A stretch of DNA of 64,000 bases from Latescibacteria bacterium UBA6620 (GTDB lineage: Bacteria; Latescibacterota; UBA2968), in contig DJHM01000044.1 of assembly GCA_002433075.1 (NCBI GenBank), forward strand, positions 62,001 to 126,000, in the 5' to 3' direction. This document shows positions 16,619-24,612 of this stretch, in pieces. Position 1 is the stretch's first letter. The number at the start of each line of letters is the position of its first letter. Made by a program: the position numbers and the translations under genes. The notes below the pieces were generated by a model that saw only the letters and a program-made list of their open reading frames with translations, made no database searches and was not told the DNA's origin.

Positions 16619-17857
16619 TCAGTCAAGATCGATGGTGACGGAACGGCCGACGGGGGTGAAGGCGAGGAAAGTGTTTTCCCCCTCACGGTAGAAGCTGTGG
16701 TTTTCGAACGCGGCTCGGCTGTGGGCGTGGAGCAGCGGTTTCCCGTCGACGCTCACTTTTCTGACGACGACACTTTCGAGACGAAGGGTGAACTCGGGGA
16801 CACGTAGCGGAAGATCCAGGGTGATGGACCCATTCGATGTAGTGACTTCGGCCATTTCGCGGGCGATAGCGTAATTGGTGATCTCACTGCACTTCCTCCA
16901 TCGGGTTCGCTCACCGTGGGGATCGCGTTCCTTCAGGCGACGGACGACTGTCTGGAAGGCCCTGAATCCACGACGGTCTTCGTTGTGGAGTCCGTAGAAT
17001 CCCTGCCAATGGCTGATGAGCACGGCCGGATCTCCCGCATCGATGACGGCGGGGAGTCTCCCGCCCTGGAGGTCGGCTGTGATGTATTTGTCGGGGCTGA
17101 CCTCACCGTAGCCGGTCCACGACCCGGTCCAGTCTCCCGTGCAGGCAATGACCTCGCCCATCGCTGTTTCGCGATCCCGATCGGGGTACCAGACAGGCGT
17201 CTCCACCGGGCCGTCTGATGAAACGCGTTTGAAGAGGTAGGGTGTCGGGTTGCCGGTCACCGCACGGACGGCCCGTTCGGCACACTTCGCGTAAAAGTCG
17301 AGGGGGTTCCCGAATCCCCCGGGCGAGGTGACACCATCTGGCGGAAGTCCCACGTTGTCGAGAATCCTGCAGGCCGTGGTGATGTATCTGATGATGAGAT
17401 CTTCCTGGTCGGTTGGCAACTGATTCCAGTCGTATTGTTCCCAGATGCCCGATTCAAGCGGTTTGAACGTATCGAGATCGACCACGTAGGTGTGGGTGAT
17501 CATCTCAGGGGTGATGTCGTAGTTGGGGACGATCAACTCCCTGCACATCTTCAGCCAGCTTTCCTGCTGGGCCTTGCTGAACAAAGGAAGGCCCTCGTCG
17601 ATGCGTCCGACGCCACCGGGGCAGGGTACGACGCTGAACTTGCCCTTGACTCCCTCGGACAGACAGAACTCTGCGAACTCCCGGGTAAATGACTCCGGAT
17701 GGACTATCGGGACATCTTCCCACCTTCGATTTTCGCCGTCGACCAGATTCCGGTCCCTCATAAAGAAGTAGTTGAGGTTCACGAGCAGCGTCGAGTCGTC
17801 GAAGATGATGGAGAGAGGGACACGGTCGAGGGCGTGCCGGGCGATTTGAACGCGCAT
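16619..17857 (-). CDS. Polysaccharide-deacetylase-like (NodB superfamily) protein
   Basis: A 412-residue protein whose N-terminus carries RVPLSIIFDDSTLLVNLNYF, reminiscent of the first metal-Asp strand of NodB-type deacetylases. KGKFSVVPCPGG near residue 80, MITHTYVVDLDTF near 130 with a His, and LISHWQGFYG near 310 with His follow, consistent with a deformed (beta/alpha)7 barrel. The canonical TFDD and HSxxH motifs are not intact, so activity is uncertain. The C-terminal 90 residues are beta-rich (TSNGSITLDLPLRVPEFTLR) and may form a separate sandwich domain. ATG 17857 starts MRVQIARHALDRVPLSII; an alternative start at 17947 adds 30 non-conserved residues. It is the first gene of the six-gene minus-strand run. 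Confidence 0.65.
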   Translation of the reverse strand: MRVQIARHALDRVPLSIIFDDSTLLVNLNYFFMRDRNLVDGENRRWEDVPIVHPESFTREFAEFCLSEGVKGKFSVVPCPGGVGRIDEGLPLFSKAQQESWLKMCRELIVPNYDITPEMITHTYVVDLDTFKPLESGIWEQYDWNQLPTDQEDLIIRYITTACRILDNVGLPPDGVTSPGGFGNPLDFYAKCAERAVRAVTGNPTPYLFKRVSSDGPVETPVWYPDRDRETAMGEVIACTGDWTGSWTGYGEVSPDKYITADLQGGRLPAVIDAGDPAVLISHWQGFYGLHNEDRRGFRAFQTVVRRLKERDPHGERTRWRKCSEITNYAIAREMAEVTTSNGSITLDLPLRVPEFTLRLESVVVRKVSVDGKPLLHAHSRAAFENHSFYREGENTFLAFTPVGRSVTIDLD

Positions 17858-18017
17858 ACAGAGTTCCGGTGGTGCGGTTGGAGGAACGGCAAGTTCAGGG
17901 TGGGCCAGAAGATATGGAATTCCCGAAACCCTTGCCAGACCCCACACGTCGTTGACGCGGGAGACGGTTGGACGTACGATGAGTCATCGACTGAGAACTC
18001 TTGTTCATAGGCTTCCT

Positions 18018-18386
18018 GTGGCGAGGATTCTAATCATTAATGACGACGAGCTGATGCGTGGATTCCTGCGCGAACTGTTCACCCGCGAAGGATTCACGAT
18101 TCGGGAGGCGCAGGACGGCGCCGCGGGCATCCAGGCCTTCAAGGATGAAGCCTCTGACGCGGTCATCACCGATCTGTATATGCCGGAAGCCGATGGGATC
18201 GAGGTGCTTCGTGAGATTCGAAAAGAGAGTAAAGAGGTAAAGATTGTGGCCATCTCGGGGGGTACTACGGGCGGCGGACGTACCGACATTCTTCAGGTGA
18301 TGCAGGATCTGGGGGTGGACAGGACGTTGCAGAAGCCGTTCAAACCTGAAGAGATGGTCAGCCTGGTCAAAGAGCTGCTTGCTTAA
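18018..18386 (+). CDS. Single-domain response regulator (CheY-like receiver)
   Basis: A 122-residue stand-alone receiver domain. The acidic pocket is in ILIINDDELMRGF, the phospho-acceptor Asp in AVITDLYMPEADG near residue 53, the switch Ser in IVAISGGTTGGG near 84, and the Lys in RTLQKPFKPEEM near 106. It has no output domain, so it would work by protein-protein contact with a histidine kinase or another target not in the window. GTG 18018 gives the classical start (V/M)ARILIINDDE; upstream in-frame ATGs at 17952 and 17979 add a non-conserved leader. It diverges from the deacetylase-like gene. Confidence 0.88.
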   Translation: MARILIINDDELMRGFLRELFTREGFTIREAQDGAAGIQAFKDEASDAVITDLYMPEADGIEVLREIRKESKEVKIVAISGGTTGGGRTDILQVMQDLGVDRTLQKPFKPEEMVSLVKELLA

Positions 18387-18415
18387 GGATTTACACCCCA
18401 GAACTCAGGAGGGTT

Positions 18416-18438
18416 CCACCTTGATCGGTGGGGCCTTT
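18416..18438 (+). terminator. Short hairpin after the response regulator
   Basis: A CCACC / GGTGG stem with a TTGATC loop followed by GGCCTTTTC lies 30 bases past the receiver stop. The T-run is short, so this is a weak or partial terminator. Confidence 0.45.
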
Positions 18439-18464
18439 TCATTATCCCGCAGTCGAGGGACCGG

Positions 18465-19325
18465 ATGTCCGCTACTGGAACACCCGTGATCAACGGGGCA
18501 GAACACGCCTGGGTGATCAACGACCCGAGATTCCTGATCGACCCGTCGCTGTCGAGTTGTCCGGGGCGTCCCCCGGCGTCCGAGTATTCGGGTGAACATC
18601 TGATCGCGGAGATGCAGCTCTATGGCATCGATCGGACGGTGATCAGTCACGTCTGCTACTACGGGAGGGATAACGCCTACACGAGCTATTGCGTGAAGAC
18701 ATGGCCGGATCGGTTCGCGGGGATCGGGTTGCTCGTGGGCAAGCGGTTGTTCGAACCGGGCGATCCGGATAACCCTCGACGCCTGGAACGAGTGATGATC
18801 ACAGACGGGCTGGTGGGTCTTCGTCTGAGTCCGATTTACGACGAGGAGCAGGTCTGGTTCAACGACCGGGCGATGTACCCGTTCTGGGAGAAAGCCGAGG
18901 AACTGAGTGCAGTGTTCAACGTCTTCCTGGCGCCGTCCCAGGTGGGCCAGGTGGCGGATATGGCGGAGCGGTTTCCCGGGGTGAAGGTGGTCATCGACCA
19001 CCTCGCGATGATCGACATTACGGCCGATGACGCGGCGGGATTCGGCCCGCTCCTCGCGATGCGCTCGATTCCGAATGTCTACATTCGGACCTCACTTCAT
19101 AATCCTTCGAGCGAACAGACCCCCTATCGCGACGTATGGCCGTTCCTGGAGCGGATCTACGATGCGTATGGGCCGGAGCGGCTGCTGTTCGCGAATTTTT
19201 TCGAGTACGTGATAATGAAGGAGCTGATTCCGTTCTTCACGGAAGCGGACAAGGCGTGGATTCTGGGGAAGACGGCTGAAGGGATTTACTTCAGTGAAAA
19301 ATCTAAAGTGGAAAATGCAAATTAG
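18465..19325 (+). CDS. Amidohydrolase family protein (TIM-barrel metal-dependent hydrolase)
   Basis: A 286-residue protein of the amidohydrolase_2 type. MQLYGIDRTVISHVCYYGRD near residue 50, a central LVGLRLSPIYDE near 120, VKVVIDHLAM near 175 (His at the end of a barrel strand) and PERLLFANFFEYVI near 245 align with the usual strands. The first motif is NGAEHAWVIN rather than the usual D-x-H-x-H, and the last strand has FANFFE rather than a W-G-S/T-D motif. One or more metal ligands may therefore be altered. Family members decarboxylate or hydrolyse small ring or lactone substrates. ATG 18465 starts conserved sequence. It stands alone between the receiver and a frameshifted gene. Confidence 0.75.
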   Translation: MSATGTPVINGAEHAWVINDPRFLIDPSLSSCPGRPPASEYSGEHLIAEMQLYGIDRTVISHVCYYGRDNAYTSYCVKTWPDRFAGIGLLVGKRLFEPGDPDNPRRLERVMITDGLVGLRLSPIYDEEQVWFNDRAMYPFWEKAEELSAVFNVFLAPSQVGQVADMAERFPGVKVVIDHLAMIDITADDAAGFGPLLAMRSIPNVYIRTSLHNPSSEQTPYRDVWPFLERIYDAYGPERLLFANFFEYVIMKELIPFFTEADKAWILGKTAEGIYFSEKSKVENAN

Positions 19326-19358
19326 GGTTTCGCAGTTCCATCTGGACAGGGAGGTGTT

Positions 19359-19806
19359 ATGCAGCCCGAGGTTGTGGTGAACTATGTGGCAGTTGTGGTT
19401 TGTACGATTGTGCTGATCCCGGTGGGATATCTGTGGTTCGGGCCGATCTTCGGGGCGAGGTGGGCGCGGCATATGGGGTTTGAGGAGATGGAGCCGCCGA
19501 GCGGTGGGGAGATGGCGAAGAAGATCGGGCGCCACACGCTCGGGTCGTTTCTGATCGCGTTCGTCCTGGTGCACAGCATCGCCGTGTGGCAGCCCTCGGC
19601 GTGGGGTGTGGGCGAGAATCAGACCGCGTGGATCTATGGGCTGAACGGGGCGATCTGGACCTGGATCGGGTTCTTCGTTCCAATGCAGCTGACGAAGGTG
19701 GCGTGGGAGGACAAGGGCTGGGGGCTGGTTGCTGGTTGCGATCAACGCCGGCTACGACCTGGTGCGGCTCCTGATTTTCGGGATGATCCTGGCCTACTGG
19801 ACGTAG
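19359..19806 (+). pseudogene. DUF1761-like membrane protein gene frameshifted by a 7-bp tandem duplication
   Basis: The frame starts at ATG 19359 with MQPEVVVNYVAVVVCTIV, then LIPVGYLWFGPIFGARWARH, LIAFVLVHSIAVWQ and IGFFVPMQLTKVAWEDKGWG. This matches the four-helix DUF1761 family. After GWGLVAG the frame turns into non-family sequence that would run on to 19979. The missing end is in another frame: VAINAGYDLVRLLIFGMIL then AYWT and a stop at 19804. The cause is a perfect direct duplication of GCTGGTT at 19724-19730 and 19731-19737. Removing one copy restores a 146-residue protein of normal family length. It is either a genuine frameshift or an assembly error. Confidence 0.8.
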
Positions 19807-19870
19807 AAAAACGGGTCGGCGGGCTTACGGAACTGGCCCGGCCCGAGCCGGGAGAATCATTCAGCCGGTT

Positions 19871-20539
19871 CTATATGGCGTACTCCCCCAGATACGATTC
19901 GATCTCTCTTGCAGCTTCGTGTGGGAGCGGCACCTGCCCGTCGATCTCGCGGTCCGGCAGGTGCCCCAGGATGTCGTAGACGGTGATGATGGATCGGACC
20001 TCCACACCGGTCTTCTCGCCCAACGCCTCGACGGAATTTCCTCCGTCGGAGTTTCTTTCCTTCCGGTCGACGGCAATGACGAGCCCTGTCACCTCGCTTT
20101 CGGTCGATTCTCTAAGGTTTTCGATCGAGGCGACCTTCGTTGCTCCGTCGGTGACGACGTCGTCGACCAGGACGATGCGGTCTCCCTCGACTGGTACGTG
20201 TCCGACCATCCATCCTCCCTCACCGTGGTCCTTTTCCTCTTTCCGATCGAAACTGTAGGCGACGTCCTGCTCGAAGTGATGGTTTAAGGCGATGGCTGCT
20301 GAAATGCTGAGCGGAATGCCCTTGTAAGCGGGGCCGAAGATGACGTTTGGCTGCGTTTCGAGCTCTTGAATCGCCGAGGCGTAGTAGTAGCCGAGGCGTT
20401 CGATCTGCTCCCCCCTGCTGAACTCTCCGGAATTGAAAAAGTAGGGAGAGGTTCGGCCACTCTTGAGCGTAAACGCACCGAACCGGAGCGCCCCCGAGCG
20501 GACGAGAAACTCGATAAACTCACGTTGATAGTCGTGCAT
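19871..20539 (-). CDS. pyrE: Orotate phosphoribosyltransferase
   Basis: A 222-residue enzyme that makes orotidine 5'-monophosphate from orotate and PRPP in pyrimidine synthesis. The PRPP motif IVLVDDVVTDGATK near residue 122, FGAFTLKSGRTSPYFFN near 20 and VIFGPAYKGIPLS near 65 are diagnostic. AYSFDRKEEKDHGEGG near 95 is the flexible catalytic loop with the Lys-Lys-His-type residues. ATG 20539 has GGAG seven bases upstream; the longer frame back to 20596 adds a non-conserved leader. It is slightly longer than E. coli PyrE, with an insertion near 150. It is convergent with the frameshifted DUF1761 gene and divergent from the VanZ-like gene. No pyrimidine attenuator was recognised in the 97-base gap. 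Confidence 0.93.
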   Translation of the reverse strand: MHDYQREFIEFLVRSGALRFGAFTLKSGRTSPYFFNSGEFSRGEQIERLGYYYASAIQELETQPNVIFGPAYKGIPLSISAAIALNHHFEQDVAYSFDRKEEKDHGEGGWMVGHVPVEGDRIVLVDDVVTDGATKVASIENLRESTESEVTGLVIAVDRKERNSDGGNSVEALGEKTGVEVRSIITVYDILGHLPDREIDGQVPLPHEAAREIESYLGEYAI

Positions 20540-20636
20540 TGGATTCTCCATTTGACAATGAGGGAAGCAGGCAGACTCCAGTCTTCGTATTTGCATCTTC
20601 GGGGGAGGCTGGGCGATCTTGTGTAGGGAGGTCGAG

Positions 20637-21095
20637 ATGTGGCGATGGCGTGTTGCGCTGGCGTGCTGGATGGGGATGATCTTCGTGCTGTCCAGCTCGC
20701 TGTTCGCGCCGCAAATGTCTTACGACAGCACGTTCGACTGGTTCGGCGCGTTCAATTATGCGATCCGGAAATGTGCGCACGTGGTCGAATACGCTGTGCT
20801 TTGCTGGCTCTGGTTCCGGTCGATCGATGCGGCGGACAGGACGAGAACCCTGATTCTTTCGACCGTCCTGACCCTAATCTACGCAATGACCGATGAATGG
20901 CACCAGACTTTCCTTCCGGAACGTTCGGGCTTGTGGTCGGATATTGGTTACGATGCGGTCGGTGCGGTTGGGATGGCCTTCCTGATTCATCGATCGTGGA
21001 GCTGGTCGCCATCGGTCGCCAAGCACTGGCTTGTGGGTGAGGACCTTTCCCCGGGTGGTGGACAGGATGACACAAGGAGACTCGATGTCCCATAA
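20637..21095 (+). CDS. VanZ-like family membrane protein
   Basis: A 152-residue protein with four predicted membrane segments: MWRWRVALACWMGMIFVLSS, a central FNYAIRKCAHVVEYAVLCWL, TLILSTVLTLIYAMTDEWHQ and DAVGAVGMAFLIHRSW. The conserved K-x-x-H-x-x-E-Y and D-E-x-x-Q pairs are the VanZ family signature. Function is unknown outside teicoplanin resistance clusters; no van genes are nearby. ATG 20637 has GGGAGG ahead; a TTG at 20619 is in frame but lacks an SD. Its last 11 bases overlap the sulfatase start, suggesting coupling. Confidence 0.85.
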   Translation: MWRWRVALACWMGMIFVLSSSLFAPQMSYDSTFDWFGAFNYAIRKCAHVVEYAVLCWLWFRSIDAADRTRTLILSTVLTLIYAMTDEWHQTFLPERSGLWSDIGYDAVGAVGMAFLIHRSWSWSPSVAKHWLVGEDLSPGGGQDDTRRLDVP

Positions 21096-22401
21096 GAATG
21101 TTCTGCTTCTGATTGCCGATGACTGGAGCCCACTCGCCGGGTGTTATGGGAGTCCGGTTATCCAGACTCCGCACGTCGATGCGCTCTCGACTCGAGCGAC
21201 ACGGCTTACAAACGCCTTCTGCACGACCCCTTCGTGTGCAGCCAGCCGCGCGAACATCCTGACCGGGCACTATAGCCATACACACGGCCAGTACGGACAT
21301 TCACACGGGATCCACAATTTCCACACAGGCCTGCATCTCCCGTCGATTCCGAAGACTCTGTCAGACGAAGGTTTCGCGACCGGGATCATCGGCAAGATGC
21401 ACGTGCAGCCCGAGGCGGTCTACCCCTGGACGCACGATATGCAGGAGGTCGACGGGGGGAGCCGGAACGTGAAGGGAATGGCCGATCGTGCGCGGGCCTT
21501 CTTCGACGACGTCGAAGATAGACCCTTCTATCTGCATATGGGTTTCTCCGATCCACACCGAGATTTCGGAAACCAGCACGCGCCTTATCCCGACTACGAG
21601 GAAGTGATCTACGATCCGGCCGACATTCCCGTACCCGATTTCCTGCCGGACCATCCGGATGTTCGGCGGGAACTGGCTGAATATTACCAGTCGATATCGC
21701 GTCTGGATGCGGGCTACGGAATGGCGATCAAGGCGCTCGAGGACGGGGGACGAGCGGATGACACGATGATCGTGGTGATGTCTGACCACGGTATGCCGTT
21801 CCCGGGGGCGAAGGGGTCGTCGTTCGATTCCGGTCACCACTGTCCGCTTCTGATCGCGCGACCGGGTGCGGACGAAGTCGAGAGTGATGCGCTCGTCAAC
21901 TGGTCGAACATCGCTCCGACGGTCTACGACTGGTGCTCGGTGGAGAGCCCCGAAGGGCTTCCTGAGCGGTCCCTGCTTCCCGTGCTCGATCAGGCGTCAC
22001 CGGAGGGGTGGGACGAGACCTTTTTTTCTCACACGTTCCACGAGGTCGTGAACTACTACCCGTATCGGGTATTGCGAGGGCGGAAATACAAGTACGTTCG
22101 GAACCTCTATCCAGAGCTGACGACGCCCCTCCCGAGCGACCTGTGGACGTCTCCATCGTGGCAGGCGGTTCGCAATGACGGGATCGAGATGATGGGGGAT
22201 CGTCCTACGAAAGCCTTCCTGCATCAGGACGGTGAAGCGCTGTTCGACGTGGAGACGGATCCGGTCGAAGCGCACAATTTGATCGACGATCCGAACCTCC
22301 GGGACGTGACCGAAGAAATGCGACAGAAAGTGAGGTCCTTCCGGGTGGAGACGGAGGATCCCTGGGTGCTGCCGTCGAGGCACGCGGGGGAAGCGATTTG
22401 A
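21085..22401 (+). CDS. Type I sulfatase family protein (heparan/N-sulfoglucosamine sulfatase-like)
   Basis: A 438-residue alkaline-phosphatase-superfamily sulfatase without a signal peptide. The metal Asp pair is in LLLIADDWSPLAG near residue 10. The formylglycine motif is SCAASRANILTGHYSHTHGQ near 48, with Cys and the C-x-A-x-R form instead of C-x-P-x-R. VVMSDHGMPFPGAK near 230 holds the second Asp-His pair. Its nearest relatives by look are SGSH/COG3119 sulfatases of sulfated glycans. ATG 21085 has AGGAG ahead and overlaps the VanZ stop; the frame back to 21031 runs into that gene. No maturase was seen in the window. cysK and the YeiH-type exporter follow, so released sulfate may matter here. 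Confidence 0.88.
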   Translation: MSHKNVLLLIADDWSPLAGCYGSPVIQTPHVDALSTRATRLTNAFCTTPSCAASRANILTGHYSHTHGQYGHSHGIHNFHTGLHLPSIPKTLSDEGFATGIIGKMHVQPEAVYPWTHDMQEVDGGSRNVKGMADRARAFFDDVEDRPFYLHMGFSDPHRDFGNQHAPYPDYEEVIYDPADIPVPDFLPDHPDVRRELAEYYQSISRLDAGYGMAIKALEDGGRADDTMIVVMSDHGMPFPGAKGSSFDSGHHCPLLIARPGADEVESDALVNWSNIAPTVYDWCSVESPEGLPERSLLPVLDQASPEGWDETFFSHTFHEVVNYYPYRVLRGRKYKYVRNLYPELTTPLPSDLWTSPSWQAVRNDGIEMMGDRPTKAFLHQDGEALFDVETDPVEAHNLIDDPNLRDVTEEMRQKVRSFRVETEDPWVLPSRHAGEAI

Positions 22402-22408
22402 GGTGATC

Positions 22409-22429
22409 AATCATCGATGATCGATGATT
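22409..22429. promoter_or_regulatory. Perfect 21-bp palindrome upstream of cysK
   Basis: AATCATCGAT-G-ATCGATGATT is an exact 10-1-10 inverted repeat in the 75-base gap between the sulfatase and cysteine synthase genes. There is no T-run, so a terminator is unlikely. It has the size and symmetry of a dimeric regulator operator. The regulator is unknown. Confidence 0.4.
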
Positions 22430-22476
22430 TGACGGTGACCGAATGACCTATGACCAGGCGAAGCGGGGACGGAGCG

Positions 22477-23436
22477 ATGGCTGAATCGATTGCAGGACGC
22501 GTGTCCGATCTGGTCGGGGGGACGCCGATGGTGCGGCTGGAAAACCTGTCCCCGAGCGGCGGAGCCACGATTCTGGCGAAGATGGAGTATCTCAATCCAG
22601 GAGGCAGCGTAAAGGACCGGATTGCGTTGAATATGCTGCGGGCGGCCGAGGAAGCGGGTGACCTACGCCCCGGGATGACGATCGTCGAGGCGACGAGCGG
22701 GAACACAGGTATCGGGCTGGCGATGCTGTGCGCGAAGCTCGGCTACCGGTTGGTGTTGACGATGCCCGAGACGATGAGTTTCGAACGACGCGCGCTCGTG
22801 ACGCGCTACGGGGCCGAGGTGGTGATCACGTCCGGATCTGGTGATATGGAGGGGTCACGGGTCCGGGCTCGAGAGATTGTCGAGAAGAACGCGGACTGTG
22901 TCGAGCTGAAACAGTTCGACAATCCCGCGAATCCAGACGTCCATCGGCAGACGACCGGGCCGGAGATTCTGGAGGCGACGGAGGGAAAGGTGACGGCCTT
23001 TGTGGCAGGTGTGGGGACGGGCGGAACGATCACCGGTGTGGGCGAAGTCCTGAAAGGGGCGTCGTCATCGGTACGGGTCATCGGAGTGGAACCGGCTGGT
23101 TCGGCGGTCCTGAATGGGAAAGCTCCTGGCCCTCACGCGATCGAGGGGATCGGCGCGGGTTTCGTCCCTTCCATCCTCAACCGCGACATCCTGGACGACG
23201 TGCTGATGATCGAGGATCGGGAGGCGTTCGATATGGCGGAAGCACTCGCACGCGAAGAGGCGCTGCTGGTGGGGATTTCCTCCGGAGCCAACGTGCTCGC
23301 GGCCCGACGCGTGGCTGAGAGGCTGTCACAGGACGATGTGGTGGTGACGGTTCTGTGCGATACGGGTACCCGTTACTTCAGTATCGAGGAGTACTTCAAG
23401 CAGGATGAGGGTCAAACCCAGAGTTCGTTGCTGTAG
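22477..23436 (+). CDS. cysK: Cysteine synthase (O-acetylserine sulfhydrylase)
   Basis: A 319-residue PLP enzyme that makes cysteine from O-acetylserine and sulfide. The PLP Lys is in YLNPGGSVKDRIALNM near residue 44. The substrate loop is EATSGNTGIGLAM near 70, the phosphate-binding glycines are in AGVGTGGTITGVGEVL near 178, and ISSGANVLAARR near 270 closes the site. The start could be ATG 22450, but ATG 22477 is where family sequence begins (ESIAGRVSDLVGGTPMVRLE) and has GGGGACGGAG before it. The stop is three bases before the YeiH gene, so the two form an operon: cysteine synthesis plus a putative sulfate or sulfur-compound exporter. A cystathionine beta-synthase role is less likely. Confidence 0.92.
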   Translation: MAESIAGRVSDLVGGTPMVRLENLSPSGGATILAKMEYLNPGGSVKDRIALNMLRAAEEAGDLRPGMTIVEATSGNTGIGLAMLCAKLGYRLVLTMPETMSFERRALVTRYGAEVVITSGSGDMEGSRVRAREIVEKNADCVELKQFDNPANPDVHRQTTGPEILEATEGKVTAFVAGVGTGGTITGVGEVLKGASSSVRVIGVEPAGSAVLNGKAPGPHAIEGIGAGFVPSILNRDILDDVLMIEDREAFDMAEALAREEALLVGISSGANVLAARRVAERLSQDDVVVTVLCDTGTRYFSIEEYFKQDEGQTQSSLL

Positions 23437-23439
23437 CCG

Positions 23440-24579
23440 ATGGATCTGAGCCGCAAGGAATGCTTGTTCGAATCGCGTCTTCGGAAGAAGATGGCGATCT
23501 GGCCGCGGGAAAGTGCGTGGCCGGGAATCCTCGTGTGCGCAGGGTTGTCGGGTCTGGGCGCGTACCTGCACGACCTGCCTTTCCCTCCCTTTACCCTGGC
23601 AAACGGTCTCCATCCACTGAGCACGGTACTCCTGGCCCTTCTCCTGGGTATGGTCGTCCGAAATCTGATTCCGGCGACGGCGAGGTTGGCGCCGGGCGTG
23701 GGTGCGATGGTCAAACGGGGGCTGCCCGTCGGCATTGTTTTGCTGGGGGCTCGCCTGGACTTCTACGACCTTCTGCGCGTTGCGCTTCATATTGTCGTGG
23801 GGGCGTCGCTGTTGATCCTCGCTGTCGTTCTGGCTACGTGGCTGATGGCGCGGGTGTTCAAGGTCGATGAGAAGCTGGGGCTGTTGATCGGCGTCGGGAC
23901 AGCCATCTGCGGGAGTTCGGCGATCGTGGCGGTCGCGCCCGTCCTGGAAGCGCGAGAAGAGGAGATGGCCTACTCCATCGGGGTCATCAATCTGCTGGGT
24001 GTCGCCGCGATGCTGCTGTTCCCCGTACTCGGATCGTTGCTTGGACTGGATGCGGCGCTGTATGGTGTCTGGTGCGGACTGGGCATTCACGCGACGCCGC
24101 AAGTGATTGCGGCGGGGTTCGCGCACACGGTCGACGGGCAGGTCGCCGGGGAAATGGCGACGATCGTGAAACTGGTCAGGATTTCACTACTGGGCCCGGC
24201 CGTATTCGTTCTGGGCGCCTGGTATGTTCATCGTCGTCGAACCACGACCTTCGGCGATCGAGAGGTTCGCTTTTCCGGGCTCGCTCCCTCGTTTGTGTTC
24301 CTGTTCCTGGGGCTGGCGTTGCTACGCACCCTTGGCTTCCTGCCGGAAGTGACACTTCACCTGACAGATGCCTTTCCGATGGGTGGTGGCGATCGTGTCG
24401 TGGACATTGCGGGTGTATTGAGTGGGACGGGTAAATGGGTGATCACCGGCGCGATGGCTGGTGTCGGGTTGTCGACGGAGTTTCGTGCGATGAAAGCGGG
24501 TGGATTGAGACCCCTGCTTCTGGGGATCGCCTCTGCGGTCGGGATCGGGATTCTTGGGTTGGCCATCGCCAGCTTCTGA
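23440..24579 (+). CDS. YeiH/UPF0324-type putative sulfate or sulfonate exporter
   Basis: A 379-residue membrane protein with about ten hydrophobic helices. LLALLLGMVVRNLIPATARL near residue 65, LPVGIVLLGARLDFYDL near 95, the family core GVGTAICGSSAIVAVAPVLE near 145 and LGIHATPQVIAAGFAHT near 210 identify the UPF0324 (YeiH) family. GVGLSTEFRAMKAGGLRPLL is the usual C-terminal helix pair. YeiH homologues are regulated by CysB-type regulators in other bacteria and are annotated as putative sulfate exporters, without firm biochemical proof. Immediate linkage to cysteine synthase (three-base gap) supports a sulfur role here. ATG 23440 is taken; a shorter start near 23491 (MAIWPRESAW) is possible. 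Confidence 0.88.
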   Translation: MDLSRKECLFESRLRKKMAIWPRESAWPGILVCAGLSGLGAYLHDLPFPPFTLANGLHPLSTVLLALLLGMVVRNLIPATARLAPGVGAMVKRGLPVGIVLLGARLDFYDLLRVALHIVVGASLLILAVVLATWLMARVFKVDEKLGLLIGVGTAICGSSAIVAVAPVLEAREEEMAYSIGVINLLGVAAMLLFPVLGSLLGLDAALYGVWCGLGIHATPQVIAAGFAHTVDGQVAGEMATIVKLVRISLLGPAVFVLGAWYVHRRRTTTFGDREVRFSGLAPSFVFLFLGLALLRTLGFLPEVTLHLTDAFPMGGGDRVVDIAGVLSGTGKWVITGAMAGVGLSTEFRAMKAGGLRPLLLGIASAVGIGILGLAIASF

Positions 24580-24612
24580 TCCACACCGATCGAGAGATGT
24601 GGAGAACCGAGT

